From Erythrobacteraceae bacterium CCH12-C2 (GTDB lineage Bacteria; Pseudomonadota; Alphaproteobacteria; Sphingomonadales; Sphingomonadaceae), in NCBI GenBank assembly GCA_001556995.1, contig LSKF01000122.1, positions 1 to 64,000 of the forward strand: a stretch of DNA of 64,000 nucleotides. Direction: 5' to 3'. Positions 38,489-47,495 of this stretch are shown piece after piece (within the stretch, counting starts at the first letter, position 1; the number at the start of each line of letters is the position of its first letter). The notes beneath the pieces were generated by a model, which ran no database searches, was not told where the DNA came from, and was given only the letters and a program-made list of their open reading frames with translations. Both the position numbers and the translations under genes were made by a program.

Positions 38489-39577
38489 ATGTACGAAAGC
38501 AGGATTGCAGCCGACCCCCTGACGGTCGCGATGATGGAGGGCTTCCCGCCCGCCATTGACGCGCTGGCGGCTGGCAATCTGGCGGGTCACGGCTTTCTGC
38601 GCGCCGCGTGGTATGGCGCGGGCGCGAAAGAGCAGGGGCGCACGCTGGTGATCCGACGCGGGACGGGCGGCGAAGTGATCGCGGCGATCCCGATGCTCGC
38701 TTTCGGCCCGCCGATTATCGGCGCGCGCAAGCTTGCCGGGCCTTACTGGCCCTTCCGCGCGCCGCTGCTGTCGCCCGATTGCAGCACGCTTCACCTCGCC
38801 CACGCTTTGGCAGACTCTGCCGCGCGCAGCCTTGGCCCAGTGTGGCGAATGGGCCCTGTGCGCGGCGACGATCCCGCGGTGGCCATGTTGATCGCAGCCG
38901 CGCAGCTCGTCGGCTGGCTTGTCCTTTCGCGCCCGGCGGGGACCAGCTGGATCATCGATCTTGACGCGATGCGCGCCAATCCCCCGTCACGCGGATCGAC
39001 CCCGCGCAAGCTGCGCGCAGGGTGGCGCAAGCTGGAAACGCTCGGCACCCCGCGTTGGCGCACCGTGCGCGGCGCGCAGTGGGACGCCGAGGCGCTTGTC
39101 GCCATGGGCCGCGTCGAAGCCGACAGCTGGATCGCCCGCGAGACTGACGGCAGCGGCGCGAAGTTCCTGACCGCCGAGCAGCGCGCGGTGTGGCAGCACG
39201 CGCTCACCGATCCGGCGATCGCGGAGCGCCTGTGCGCGATTATCCTGTTCCTCAACGATCGCCCGGTGGCGTTCAGCTTCGATCTCGACGACGGGCCGGT
39301 GCGCTATGCCATCGCTGGTACCCACGTTGAGGATCTGAAGCATTGCTACATCGGCAAGACCCTCAATTACCGCGCGATGGACGAAGCGATTGATGCGGGC
39401 TTCAGCACACTGGACCTTGGATCGGGTGACAGCGGCTACAAGCGCACGATGGGGGCGGTGCCGGGTTATGACATGGCCGATCTGCTGTTCGTACGCAGTC
39501 GCCTCGCTGCCACGCTGCTGAAGCGGGTGTGGGGCAAAGCGCTGACCGCCGCAGGTGAAGGACTGGCGCATGGCTGA
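38489..39577 (+). CDS. FemAB/CelD-like GNAT acyltransferase
   Basis: A 362-residue protein with a C-terminal BioF2/CelD-type acetyltransferase fold (RLCAIILFLNDRPVAFSFDL, then LNYRAMDEAIDAGFSTLDLG and GDSGYKRTMGAVPG). Members are often tied to exopolysaccharide or cellulose synthesis. The overlapping downstream gene encodes a polysaccharide flippase, supporting that link. The start is ATG 38489, with AGGTGA just upstream; GTG 38483 is possible. The substrate is unknown. Confidence 0.82.
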   Translation: MYESRIAADPLTVAMMEGFPPAIDALAAGNLAGHGFLRAAWYGAGAKEQGRTLVIRRGTGGEVIAAIPMLAFGPPIIGARKLAGPYWPFRAPLLSPDCSTLHLAHALADSAARSLGPVWRMGPVRGDDPAVAMLIAAAQLVGWLVLSRPAGTSWIIDLDAMRANPPSRGSTPRKLRAGWRKLETLGTPRWRTVRGAQWDAEALVAMGRVEADSWIARETDGSGAKFLTAEQRAVWQHALTDPAIAERLCAIILFLNDRPVAFSFDLDDGPVRYAIAGTHVEDLKHCYIGKTLNYRAMDEAIDAGFSTLDLGSGDSGYKRTMGAVPGYDMADLLFVRSRLAATLLKRVWGKALTAAGEGLAHG

Positions 39578-41069
39578 AGCCGACCCCGGCCCTCCCGGCT
39601 CACATTCCCTCGCCCCATCGCTCGCCGCGCAGGTGCGCACGGCGGTGATCTGGCGTTCGGGCAGTCAGATTGTCACGCAAATCGTGTCCTGGTGCTCGAC
39701 CCTGATCGTGATCCGCCTGCTGGCACCGCATGATTACGGATTGTTCGCCATGGCACAGGTGATGCTGGTGCTGCTCAACACGATGAACGGTTGGGGCCTC
39801 GCGAGCGCCCTGATCCGTGAGAAAGAGGTGAGCGAGGAGCGCCTGCGCCAGACGCTGGGGATGCTGATCCTGCTCAATTTCGGCCTTGGGCTGACCCAGT
39901 TCCTCGCCGCACCGTTGGTGGCGATGTGGTTCGGCGAACCGCAGGTGGCTCAACTGCTGAGGGTGCAATCGCTGCTCTATCTGACGGTGCCGTTTTGCGC
40001 GCTGTCGCACGCCATCCTGTCGCGCCGGATGGACTTTCGCCGCCCGGCGCAGGTGCGGCTTGCCGCGGCAATCGTGGGAGCAACGACCGCGTTGACCGGG
40101 GCATCCAGCGGCTGGGGCGTGTGGACCCTCGTTTTCGCGCCGCTGGCGATGCTGGTGACCGAGGCCATCGGCATGACATGGGCCGCGCGCGCGCCGATCC
40201 GTCCCAGCTTCCGCTTTACAGGGGCGGGCCACATCGCCGGGTTCGGCGGGCTGATGACGATGACGCAGCTGTTCTGGTTCGTGCAGAGTCAGGCCGACAT
40301 TGTGATCGCCGGGCGCGTGCTCGATCCCCATACACTGGGGGTCTACACCACCGGGCTGTTCCTCGCGCAGTTGCTCGCATCGAAGTTCGTGCCGCCGATC
40401 AACGAGGTCGCCTTTGCCGCCTATTCGCGCCAGCAAGGGGTGGGGCCGGAACCGCTGCTCGCCACGATCCGTCTGGTGATGCTGATCGCCCTGCCCGCCT
40501 ATGCCGGGATGGCGGCGGTGGCGCCGGTGCTGGTGCCGGTGCTGCTGGGCGAGCAATGGCTGGAGATCGCACCCATGCTGCCGATCCTGGCCATCGCGAT
40601 GAGCATGATGACGCTGCAAATCCTGTTCGCGCCTGCCACCAATGCGCGTGGGGTGCCCGCTGCTGCGCTACGAATCGCGATCCTCGGGAGTGTGATCATG
40701 CCGGGGGCGTTTCTGATCGGGTCGCAATGGGGCATTTTCGGCTTTGCCTGGGGCTGGGTTGGCGGGATGGCGGTGCTGTGTTCGGCGACGGTGTGGCTGT
40801 CGGGCGGGCTGATCGGACTGCGGCTCGCCGGGCTGGCGCGCGCCGTGGCTCCGCCGCTGACGGCGGCGCTGGTGATGGCCGCAGGAGTGGCGCTGCTGTT
40901 GCACCTGCTGCCCGCAGGTCTGTCGCCGCTGCTGGCGCTGATTGGCGCGGTGGTGCTGGGGGTGGCGCTCTATGCCGGCGGGCTCAGTCTCATCGCGCCC
41001 GAGCGGCTCGCCGAGGCCCTGCGCTTCATCCGCAACACCGCCGAGCCTGAGCCCGCTCCGGCCGAGTGA
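39570..41069 (+). CDS. Polysaccharide flippase (Wzx/PST-like)
   Basis: A 499-residue integral membrane protein with about twelve to fourteen hydrophobic segments, of the oligosaccharide-flippase/MurJ-MATE superfamily. The N-terminal AVIWRSGSQIVTQIVSWCST and VIRLLAPHDYGLFAMAQVML are typical, as is RVLDPHTLGVYTTGLFLAQL in the middle. It would translocate lipid-linked sugars across the inner membrane. It overlaps the upstream acyltransferase by eight bases. No glycosyltransferases are in the window, so the polymer is unknown. Confidence 0.88.
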   Translation: MAEADPGPPGSHSLAPSLAAQVRTAVIWRSGSQIVTQIVSWCSTLIVIRLLAPHDYGLFAMAQVMLVLLNTMNGWGLASALIREKEVSEERLRQTLGMLILLNFGLGLTQFLAAPLVAMWFGEPQVAQLLRVQSLLYLTVPFCALSHAILSRRMDFRRPAQVRLAAAIVGATTALTGASSGWGVWTLVFAPLAMLVTEAIGMTWAARAPIRPSFRFTGAGHIAGFGGLMTMTQLFWFVQSQADIVIAGRVLDPHTLGVYTTGLFLAQLLASKFVPPINEVAFAAYSRQQGVGPEPLLATIRLVMLIALPAYAGMAAVAPVLVPVLLGEQWLEIAPMLPILAIAMSMMTLQILFAPATNARGVPAAALRIAILGSVIMPGAFLIGSQWGIFGFAWGWVGGMAVLCSATVWLSGGLIGLRLAGLARAVAPPLTAALVMAAGVALLLHLLPAGLSPLLALIGAVVLGVALYAGGLSLIAPERLAEALRFIRNTAEPEPAPAE

Positions 41070-41124
41070 CGCCACCCCAAAGCGCACGATTGACTTGGGG
41101 AGGGCGATGCTCTTGGACGAGGGC

Positions 41125-41997
41125 ATGACCATGCCGCGCCCTGCCCCCGCCACCCGCTTCTACACCGTCAGCGACATCGATCTGGCCGTGCACGAATGGA
41201 GCAGCGCGGGCACAGGGGTGCCGCTGGTCTTCGCTCATGCCACCGGGTTTCACGGGCGGGTGTTCGATGCGATTATCGAGCGGTTTCCGGCCCATCCCGC
41301 CTTTGCCATCGACCTGCGCGGGCATGGCCAATCGGGCGGCGGGCCGATCGATGATTGGCGGATCATGGCGCGCGATGTTACTGATTTTCTTGCGCAATCG
41401 AGCCTTTCAGGGGTGGTCGGCATCGGCCATTCGATGGGGGCGCACACCCTGCTGCAAGTCGCCGCCGATGTGCCGGATGCCTTCACCCGGTTGGTGCTGT
41501 TCGATCCCGTTATCCTCGCGCCGGAATTCTACGCGCCCGGACCGCCGCTCTACACCCCCGACAACCCCCACCCCACGATCCGCCGCAAGCGCGACTTCGC
41601 TTCGCCCGAAGCGATGATCGAGCGGTTCCGGGAGCGCGATCCTTACAACCTGTTCGACCGCCGAGTGCTTGAGGATTACTGCCGCTACGGGCTGGTCGAT
41701 GCGCCCCCAGGCGAGAGTATGGAACTGGCCTGCGCGCCCGAGACCGAGGCCAGCATCTACGCTTCCAGCCGCAGCAACGGCGCTATTCTTGAGGCGGCAA
41801 CGACGGTCGACATCCCGGTGCTGGTGGTACGCGCGCAGCATACGGACTTGCAGGATTTCAAAAGCTCGCCGACCTGGCCGGAACTTGCCCGCACCTTGCC
41901 GCAGGGCACCGATTGCTACCGCCCTGACCGCACCCATTTTCATCCCTTCGAAGACCCAGAGGATGCCGCGCGGATTATTGCGGAGTGGATCGGCTGA
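41125..41997 (+). CDS. Alpha/beta hydrolase
   Basis: A 290-residue alpha/beta-hydrolase fold enzyme. FAHATGFHGRVFDAI forms the oxyanion-hole loop, AFAIDLRGHGQSGG is the typical strand after it, and GHSMGAHTLLQ holds the nucleophile Ser. The His is probably in RTHFHPFEDPED. The substrate is not predictable. ATG 41125 and 41131 follow GAGGG. ATG 41107, preceded by GGGAGG, is an alternative that adds six residues. The gene ends 17 bases before the second parS-like palindrome. Confidence 0.86.
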   Translation: MTMPRPAPATRFYTVSDIDLAVHEWSSAGTGVPLVFAHATGFHGRVFDAIIERFPAHPAFAIDLRGHGQSGGGPIDDWRIMARDVTDFLAQSSLSGVVGIGHSMGAHTLLQVAADVPDAFTRLVLFDPVILAPEFYAPGPPLYTPDNPHPTIRRKRDFASPEAMIERFRERDPYNLFDRRVLEDYCRYGLVDAPPGESMELACAPETEASIYASSRSNGAILEAATTVDIPVLVVRAQHTDLQDFKSSPTWPELARTLPQGTDCYRPDRTHFHPFEDPEDAARIIAEWIG

Positions 41998-42014
41998 AAT
42001 TGGTGTTCTGCAAA

Positions 42015-42030
42015 TGTTTCACGTGAAACA
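42015..42030. promoter_or_regulatory. parS: Candidate ParB-binding parS site 2
   Basis: TGTTTCACGTGAAACA is identical to the canonical 16-base bacterial parS consensus. The palindrome extends to 20 bases (42013-42032). It lies in the 44-bp gap between the convergent alpha/beta hydrolase and fliS genes, where no coding constraint would explain it. Confidence 0.88.
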
Positions 42031-42041
42031 TTGCCGCGAGC

Positions 42042-42407
42042 TTACCCTGCTGCTTCCAGCAAATCTCTGATATCGTTTTGTATTCTGGCAACCTCAGCCG
42101 CGTCCACCTGTTGGAGACAGGCTCCGATCTGGCTCGCGAGCCCGCCATAGAACTGCCGCAGCGCGGCATAGAGCGGGTGGGCGGGCGCGACCGATCCGGC
42201 CAACCACAGCATGATGCTTTGCGCACGGGTGAGCGACGCGGTGGGCACGGCCTGCGAACGACCCAGCGCGATCAAGGCCTGCCCCAGCGCGGCCTCAGCC
42301 TCCTCCAGGCAGATGCGGGTCAGGTCTGCGCCGCCTGATGCTTCGATCCGGGCATCAAGCTCGACCTTGCGATAGGTCGCTGCGGGATGACGATTGAGCA
42401 TCTGCAT
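42042..42407 (-). CDS. fliS: Flagellin export chaperone FliS
   Basis: A 121-residue, mostly helical protein. YRKVELDARIEASGGADLTR near the start and the helical core (LEEAEAALGQALIALGRSQ) fit FliS, which binds flagellin C-termini in the cytoplasm to prevent early polymerisation. It follows fliD after 12 bp, the usual fliD-fliS order, and is the last gene of the operon. The start is ATG 42407; ATG 42401 is also possible. No fliT follows. Confidence 0.78.
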   Translation of the reverse strand: MQMLNRHPAATYRKVELDARIEASGGADLTRICLEEAEAALGQALIALGRSQAVPTASLTRAQSIMLWLAGSVAPAHPLYAALRQFYGGLASQIGACLQQVDAAEVARIQNDIRDLLEAAG

Positions 42408-42419
42408 CGGCCCAGCCCC

Positions 42420-43844
42420 TTACCGCTCGCTATTGGACCAGATGTCGACCTGCTGACGCAGGAACGCGAGCGTCGATTGCGAGGCCGCGACCCGCTGTTC
42501 GGAGGCGACGAATTGGCGGGTCAGCCGTTCGCGCAGCGCGTCCTGCTGCTCGGCGATCTTGGCAAGGCGCTCGTCCGTCCCCGCCAGCTGCGTCTCGAAC
42601 CGCCGCAGCGATCCGCCGAGTGAGGCGGGGTCGCTGATCAGGCTGTTCTCCCGCGCGAAGCGGTCCACCGTGGCGAACACGCCGGTCGCTCCGGTGGTGA
42701 ACATCGCCGTCACTGCATCGGGATTTTCGTCCAGCGCGCGGGTGAGGCGCGCATTGTCGAGCCGGAAGGTGCCATCGCGGTTCAGCGTCAGGCCGAGATC
42801 GCCAAGCGTGCGCGGCTCGCCCGCCGCCGCTCCCGGCATCACCACCCGGCCCGCCAGCGCAGCGAGATCGCGGCGCAATTCGCGCGCGCCCGGATCATTG
42901 CCCAGCTCGCCCCCGACCGGCGCGGCGAGATCGTTGAGCTGCGTGACGATATCATTCAGCGCGGCGACGAAATCGCCCATCACCCCGGTGATGGCATCGG
43001 TGTTGTTCGCAAAGCTCAGCGTCGTCGGCGCGCCGGTGTTGGTGGCGGTGAGGTTCAGCGTGAAGCCCCCCGGCAACCCGGTGACGCGGTTGGTGGGGCT
43101 GGTCATCGCCACGGTGTCGAGGACGAAGGCGGCATCGCGCGCGGTGACTTCGGGCGCGCCATCGGTGGCGGGGTTCCAGCCGAGGAAGGACAGATCGCCC
43201 GCCCCTGATCCGCCCGCGCCTGCGGCTTCGAGCACGAAGCCATTGGCCGCGCCCTCCTGCCCCTTCATCACCAGTTGCGCGCCGCTGGTGCCATTGGCGA
43301 CATAGGCGCTCACCGCCCCGCCGCTCGCCTGCGTGATCTTGGCGGCTACGGTAGCGAGGGTGTCATCGGCGGTCACAGCAATATCGATCGCGCCCCGCGC
43401 GCCATCGGCGGTGAAACTGGTGCCGCTGACGGTGCCGAACCGCAACCTCAGCGTGCCCGCGCCGACCAGCGCATCGCGGCTGGCATAGGCGTTCGACACC
43501 AGCGTCTGCCCCTTGGCCAGCTCGGTCACCTCAAGGCCAAAACTGCCGCTGGGGGAAACGCCCGGCGGCACGCTGACCCGCGCCACCGCCGGATTGCCAA
43601 GCTCAGGCCGGGGGGCGAGATCGCCATTGCGGATGCGGTCCCCCAAGGCGCTCGCCAGTTCGGTGATGCTGGAACGCAGCTGCGCAGCGGCGGAAACCTG
43701 CGCTTCCAGCGTGGTGCGCCGTGTCGTGATGCTGTTGCGCTGAGCGGCAAAACTGGCAGCGGAGATGTCCTCAGCGAGCTTGATGAAATCAACGCCGCTA
43801 CCCGCGCCAAGCGCCGTGAGGATCGATGAGCCGGTGGTTTCCAT
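42420..43844 (-). CDS. fliD: Flagellar filament cap protein FliD (HAP2)
   Basis: Forms the cap under which flagellin polymerises. The 474 residues start SSILTALGAGSGVDFIKLAE, the typical FliD N-terminus. There are N- and C-terminal coiled coils flanking variable domains, and a C-terminal VASEQRVAASQSTLAFLRQQ helix. LVSNAYASRDALVGAGTLRL and TFRLDNARLTRALDENPDAV are conserved features of the domains. It lies 30 bp downstream of flhB. Confidence 0.9.
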   Translation of the reverse strand: METTGSSILTALGAGSGVDFIKLAEDISAASFAAQRNSITTRRTTLEAQVSAAAQLRSSITELASALGDRIRNGDLAPRPELGNPAVARVSVPPGVSPSGSFGLEVTELAKGQTLVSNAYASRDALVGAGTLRLRFGTVSGTSFTADGARGAIDIAVTADDTLATVAAKITQASGGAVSAYVANGTSGAQLVMKGQEGAANGFVLEAAGAGGSGAGDLSFLGWNPATDGAPEVTARDAAFVLDTVAMTSPTNRVTGLPGGFTLNLTATNTGAPTTLSFANNTDAITGVMGDFVAALNDIVTQLNDLAAPVGGELGNDPGARELRRDLAALAGRVVMPGAAAGEPRTLGDLGLTLNRDGTFRLDNARLTRALDENPDAVTAMFTTGATGVFATVDRFARENSLISDPASLGGSLRRFETQLAGTDERLAKIAEQQDALRERLTRQFVASEQRVAASQSTLAFLRQQVDIWSNSER

Positions 43845-43874
43845 GGCCTTCAGGACGTCCGATTGCGGCGGGGT

Positions 43875-45014
43875 TTAAGCATGGCTTTCAACCCTCCCAT
43901 CACTATCAAACCGCAGCGCGGCGGGCACGTCGATCACCGGACGGCGCGGGCGGCCCCCTCGCTTCAGTGCCATGACGAAAGCCACCAGCGAGGCGAGCGC
44001 CACATAGAGCTCCTCGCGCACCATCTGGTTGCGGCGGGTGGTGAAATAGATCGCGCGGGCGAGCTGCGGATATTCGAGCACCGGCAGGCGCAGTTCCGCA
44101 GCAATCTCGCGCATGGCGAGCGCGGTTTCGCCCCGCCCCTTGGCGAGCAGCAATGGGGCAGGCGCGCGGACCGGATCATAGGTCAGCGCCACGGCGAAAT
44201 GCAGCGGGTTGACCACCACGAACTGCGCCTCGCGCATCGCCTTTGCCACGCCCCCGCGCGCCAGATCGCGCTGACGCTGGCGGCGGGCGGATTTCATCTC
44301 GGGGGAGCCTTCGGACTGCTTGTTCTCCTCGCGCATCTCCTGCAGGCTCATCTTCAACCGCTTGTCGCGCTGAAAGCGTTGCAAAGGGTAATCGACCGCG
44401 GCGATAGCGACGAGCCCGAGCAGCAGCGCGCCGACGAGGCCGGTGATGGCCTCCAGCGCCAGCGCCAGCTGCGCCTCCAGCGGCGCCGCCCCGAGCGCCA
44501 GCAGCGCAGGCAGCTTGTCCGCCGCCCACCACCACGCGATCCCGGCGAGCAGCGCGAGCTTGAGCAGCCCCTTGCCAAGCTCGATCAACCCCTGCCAGCC
44601 GAGGATGCGCTTGAACCCGGAGAGCGGGTTGATGCGCGAAGGCTTGAACGCGGCATTGCCCGCGACAAAGCGCCCGTCGCTCCCCAGCAGCAGCTGCGAG
44701 GCCACCGTCACCACCGCCACCACCAGCCCCAGCGCGATCACCGGCGGCAAGGTAGCCAGCGCCGCGTCCCCCAAGGCCGCGCCGGGGGTGAATCCATCGA
44801 GCGCCGCGCGGTCAAAGCTGAACCCGGCGCGCGCCACCTGCCCCATGCTCTCGGCCAGCCATGGCCCCAGCCCCCACAGAGCGAGGGCGCCCACCCCGGT
44901 CGCGGTGGCGGTGGCAAGCTCCTTCGAACGCAGCACATCGCCCTTCTTGGCGGCGTCCATGCGGCGCTTTGCGGTGGGGGCGAAGGTCTTTTCGCCCGGC
45001 GTCTCCTCGGCCAT
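43875..45014 (-). CDS. flhB: Flagellar export switch protein FlhB
   Basis: An export-gate subunit that switches from rod/hook to filament substrates. The 379-residue protein starts with a basic cytoplasmic segment (TAKRRMDAAKKGDVLRSKEL), followed by four membrane segments and a cytoplasmic C-domain. The autocleavage site is NPLH (residues 269-272, in FVVVNPLHFAVALTYD), where nearly all homologues have NPTH. Its ATG overlaps the fliR stop by one base. Confidence 0.93.
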   Translation of the reverse strand: MAEETPGEKTFAPTAKRRMDAAKKGDVLRSKELATATATGVGALALWGLGPWLAESMGQVARAGFSFDRAALDGFTPGAALGDAALATLPPVIALGLVVAVVTVASQLLLGSDGRFVAGNAAFKPSRINPLSGFKRILGWQGLIELGKGLLKLALLAGIAWWWAADKLPALLALGAAPLEAQLALALEAITGLVGALLLGLVAIAAVDYPLQRFQRDKRLKMSLQEMREENKQSEGSPEMKSARRQRQRDLARGGVAKAMREAQFVVVNPLHFAVALTYDPVRAPAPLLLAKGRGETALAMREIAAELRLPVLEYPQLARAIYFTTRRNQMVREELYVALASLVAFVMALKRGGRPRRPVIDVPAALRFDSDGRVESHA

Positions 45015-45799
45015 CAGGGCGCTCCCAGCAGGGCTTGGGATTGGCCGAGCGCGGTCTCGATCACGCCCCTGAGCTGGCCGACCATCACCGGCATGGTGAT
45101 GATCAGCGCCGCAATCCCGGCGAGCACGCCTGCGGGAAGGCCGAGCGCGAAGAGGTTCAGGGCAGGGGCCGAGCGGGCGATGAGGCCGGTCACCACCTGC
45201 ACCAGCAGCAGCACCAGCACCACCGGCAGCGCAATCGCAGCCGCCACGGCGAGGCCATAGCCCATGAACAGCGCGACATCGCGCGCCTGCTCTGCCCCGA
45301 AGCCGAACCCGCCTGCGGGGAGCAGGCGGTAGCTCGTCACCAGCAGCTCAAACCACACGAGATGCGCGCCGGTGACGAAGAACAAGAGGCTCATGACCAT
45401 GCCAAGAAAGGTGCCCAGCGCCCCTGATTGCGCGCCGCTGGCCGGGTCGATCGACGTGGCGATGGCAAGGCCCATGGTGCCCGCAATCTGCTCGGCGGCG
45501 ATCAAGGGGATGGCAAAGGCGAGTTGCAGCACGAAGCCAAGCGCCAGCCCCACCACCACCTCATGCAACACGGCAAGGATCGCGGCGAAGCTCAGCATCG
45601 CGGGCAGCGGCGCGAGCGGCACCCAGGCGGCGATGAAGAACCCAAGCACGATGCTCAGCAGGATGCGCAAGGGCGCAGGCACCGCCACCCCGCCCACCAT
45701 CGGCGCCGCCATCAGCGCCGCGCCGCAGCGGACCGAGAGGAAGAATATCTGCCACAGCTGCGCCTCAAGGCTGCCGAAGCCGAAATCGAGCGCGTTCAT
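45014..45799 (-). CDS. fliR: Flagellar export gate protein FliR
   Basis: A 261-residue membrane subunit of the type III export gate, with about six hydrophobic segments. FFLSVRCGAALMAAPMVGG and LGFVLQLAFAIPLIAAEQIA (with TMGLAIATSIDP after) are family motifs. It overlaps fliQ by four bases and flhB by one, keeping the order fliP-fliQ-fliR-flhB. Confidence 0.93.
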   Translation of the reverse strand: MNALDFGFGSLEAQLWQIFFLSVRCGAALMAAPMVGGVAVPAPLRILLSIVLGFFIAAWVPLAPLPAMLSFAAILAVLHEVVVGLALGFVLQLAFAIPLIAAEQIAGTMGLAIATSIDPASGAQSGALGTFLGMVMSLLFFVTGAHLVWFELLVTSYRLLPAGGFGFGAEQARDVALFMGYGLAVAAAIALPVVLVLLLVQVVTGLIARSAPALNLFALGLPAGVLAGIAALIITMPVMVGQLRGVIETALGQSQALLGAP

Positions 45800-46068
45800 G
45801 CGGCGAGGCCAGCGACCTGCGCCATGATCTCGCGGGTGAAGTCGGCGAGCAGCCCCATCATCGCCGCCCCCAGCACCACGAACACCAGCGCGGTCACGCC
45901 CAGCTTGGGGATGAAGGAGAGGGTCTGTTCATTGACCGAGGTCGCGGCCTGAATGATCCCGACCACGAGACCTACCACCAGCGTCGCCACCAGCACCGGC
46001 CCGGCGATGAGCGCGGTCACCCACAGCGTCTGGTCGGCGAGCGCGAGGAGCTGTGCGTCTTCGGTCAT
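45796..46068 (-). CDS. fliQ: Flagellar export gate protein FliQ
   Basis: A 90-residue protein with two transmembrane helices, the standard FliQ size. [20 protein letters not shown] followed by FIPKL is the conserved loop between them. The start ATG 46068 overlaps the fliP stop (ATGA). The longer frame from 46110 runs into fliP. Confidence 0.93.
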   Translation of the reverse strand: MTEDAQLLALADQTLWVTALIAGPVLVATLVVGLVVGIIQAATSVNEQTLSFIPKLGVTALVFVVLGAAMMGLLADFTREIMAQVAGLAA

Positions 46069-46874
46069 GTGGCGAAACTCATGGCGAGGGAGCCCATCAG
46101 CAGCGCCCAACCATCGACCAGCACGAACAGCAGCAGCTTGAACGGCAGCGAGATGATGGTGGGGGAGAGCATCATCATGCCAAGGCTCATCAGCACGCTC
46201 GCCACCACAAGGTCGATCACGAGAAAGGGCAGGAAGATCATGAAACCGATCTGGAACGCGGTCTCGAGTTCGGAGGTGACGAAGGCCGGGAGCAGGATCG
46301 AGAAAGGCACATCCGCGCTGCTCTTGAAGGTGCCGCCGCCCGCAATATCGGTGAACATGATGAGGTTCGCCTCGCGGGTCTGCGCCATCATGAAGGCGTG
46401 GAAGGCCTCACCCGCCTGCGCGATTGCGGCATCAGCGCTGATCGTTCCGGCCGCATAGGGGGCGATGGCCTGCGCGTTCACGATGTCGAGCGTCGGGGCC
46501 ATCACGAAAAGGCTGAGGAACAGCGCGAGGCCCGCCAGCACCTGTCCCGGTGGTGATCCCTGCAAGCCCAGCGCTTGCCGCAGGATCGACAGCACCACCA
46601 GAATGCGCAGGAAGCTCGTCATCATCAGCACCAGCGCGGGCAGGATGGTGAGCAGGCCCATCACCACCAGCAGCTGGAGCGACATGCTCAGCGGGGTATC
46701 ATCGCCCGCGCCCTCATTGCCCAGCGCCCGCTCCACCGCCGCGCCGACCCCGGCGGCAACCGGATCGGGCGCGGTGGTGGCAGCGGCGTAGGCAGCCTCG
46801 GACCAAACGCAGAACATGGTTAACGCTGCGAGACAGGCGAAGGCGGTTCGCACCATGGGGGCCAGACGCATCAT
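46065..46874 (-). CDS. fliP: Flagellar export gate protein FliP
   Basis: A 269-residue core subunit of the export gate. It has a cleavable signal peptide ([21 protein letters not shown]), then [20 protein letters not shown] and [20 protein letters not shown], and the C-terminal [20 protein letters not shown]. These are signatures of FliP. The start is ATG 46874 or 46871, overlapping the fliO stop. Confidence 0.94.
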   Translation of the reverse strand: MMRLAPMVRTAFACLAALTMFCVWSEAAYAAATTAPDPVAAGVGAAVERALGNEGAGDDTPLSMSLQLLVVMGLLTILPALVLMMTSFLRILVVLSILRQALGLQGSPPGQVLAGLALFLSLFVMAPTLDIVNAQAIAPYAAGTISADAAIAQAGEAFHAFMMAQTREANLIMFTDIAGGGTFKSSADVPFSILLPAFVTSELETAFQIGFMIFLPFLVIDLVVASVLMSLGMMMLSPTIISLPFKLLLFVLVDGWALLMGSLAMSFAT

Positions 46875-47149
46875 TCGCTCTCCGTGCCTGTCGCCGCCGC
46901 CTCGCCCAGCCGCACAAGCCCGTGGCGGGTGCAGCCGAGCAGGATCTCGCGGTCGTGGAAACGCACCACGGCGAGCTTCATCCCCGGCGCGATCAGGCTG
47001 GTTTCGACCAGCTGCAAATGCCGACCGCCGCCCGTGCCACCCGCGCCGTGCAGCCGGGTCTGGAGGTAGCGAGTCAGCCACAGGCTGCCCCAGATCAACC
47101 CGCCCAAGAGCGGCAGCAGCAGCGCGAGGCGCAGCAGATATTCGAGCAT
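46871..47149 (-). CDS. fliO: Flagellar biosynthesis protein FliO
   Basis: A 92-residue single-pass membrane protein. [20 protein letters not shown] is the membrane segment, and the cytoplasmic part ([20 protein letters not shown], then ILLGCT) matches FliO. It assists assembly of the FliP ring. It lies between fliN and fliP and overlaps fliP by four bases. Confidence 0.85.
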   Translation of the reverse strand: MLEYLLRLALLLPLLGGLIWGSLWLTRYLQTRLHGAGGTGGGRHLQLVETSLIAPGMKLAVVRFHDREILLGCTRHGLVRLGEAAATGTESE

Positions 47150-47162
47150 CGTCGCGCTCCGT

Positions 47163-47495
47163 CTAAACCGCTGCGTCCGCGCCCTGCGGCGCGTCAGCGG
47201 TTTCGGATGCTTCGGAGGGCAAGTCCTGTCCGTCCTCCCCCACCAGCGTCACGATCCGCAAGGCAAAGCGGCCCTTCTCGGCCACCACTTCACCGCGCGC
47301 GATCACGCGGCCATTGGCCGTCACATCGAGCAGTTCATCGGTCAGCCGGTCGAGCGCCACGACACTCCCCTCGCCCAGCATCAGCACATCGCGCAGCGGC
47401 ATGTCGGTGCGGCCCAGTTCAACCGCGAGGCGCACGGCGACATCGCCAAAACGGGGCGCCACGGGTTTCGGGCCAGCAGGCGGGTGGAGGCTCAT
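47163..47495 (-). CDS. fliN: Flagellar C-ring protein FliN
   Basis: A 110-residue C-ring subunit. The SpoA-type domain is clear: AVELGRTDMPLRDVLMLGEG, SVVALDRLTDELLDVTANGR and VIARGEVV. The acidic tail (GEDGQDLPSEASETADAPQG) is unusual in length but likely disordered. It overlaps fliM by ATGA. Confidence 0.92.
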   Translation of the reverse strand: MSLHPPAGPKPVAPRFGDVAVRLAVELGRTDMPLRDVLMLGEGSVVALDRLTDELLDVTANGRVIARGEVVAEKGRFALRIVTLVGEDGQDLPSEASETADAPQGADAAV

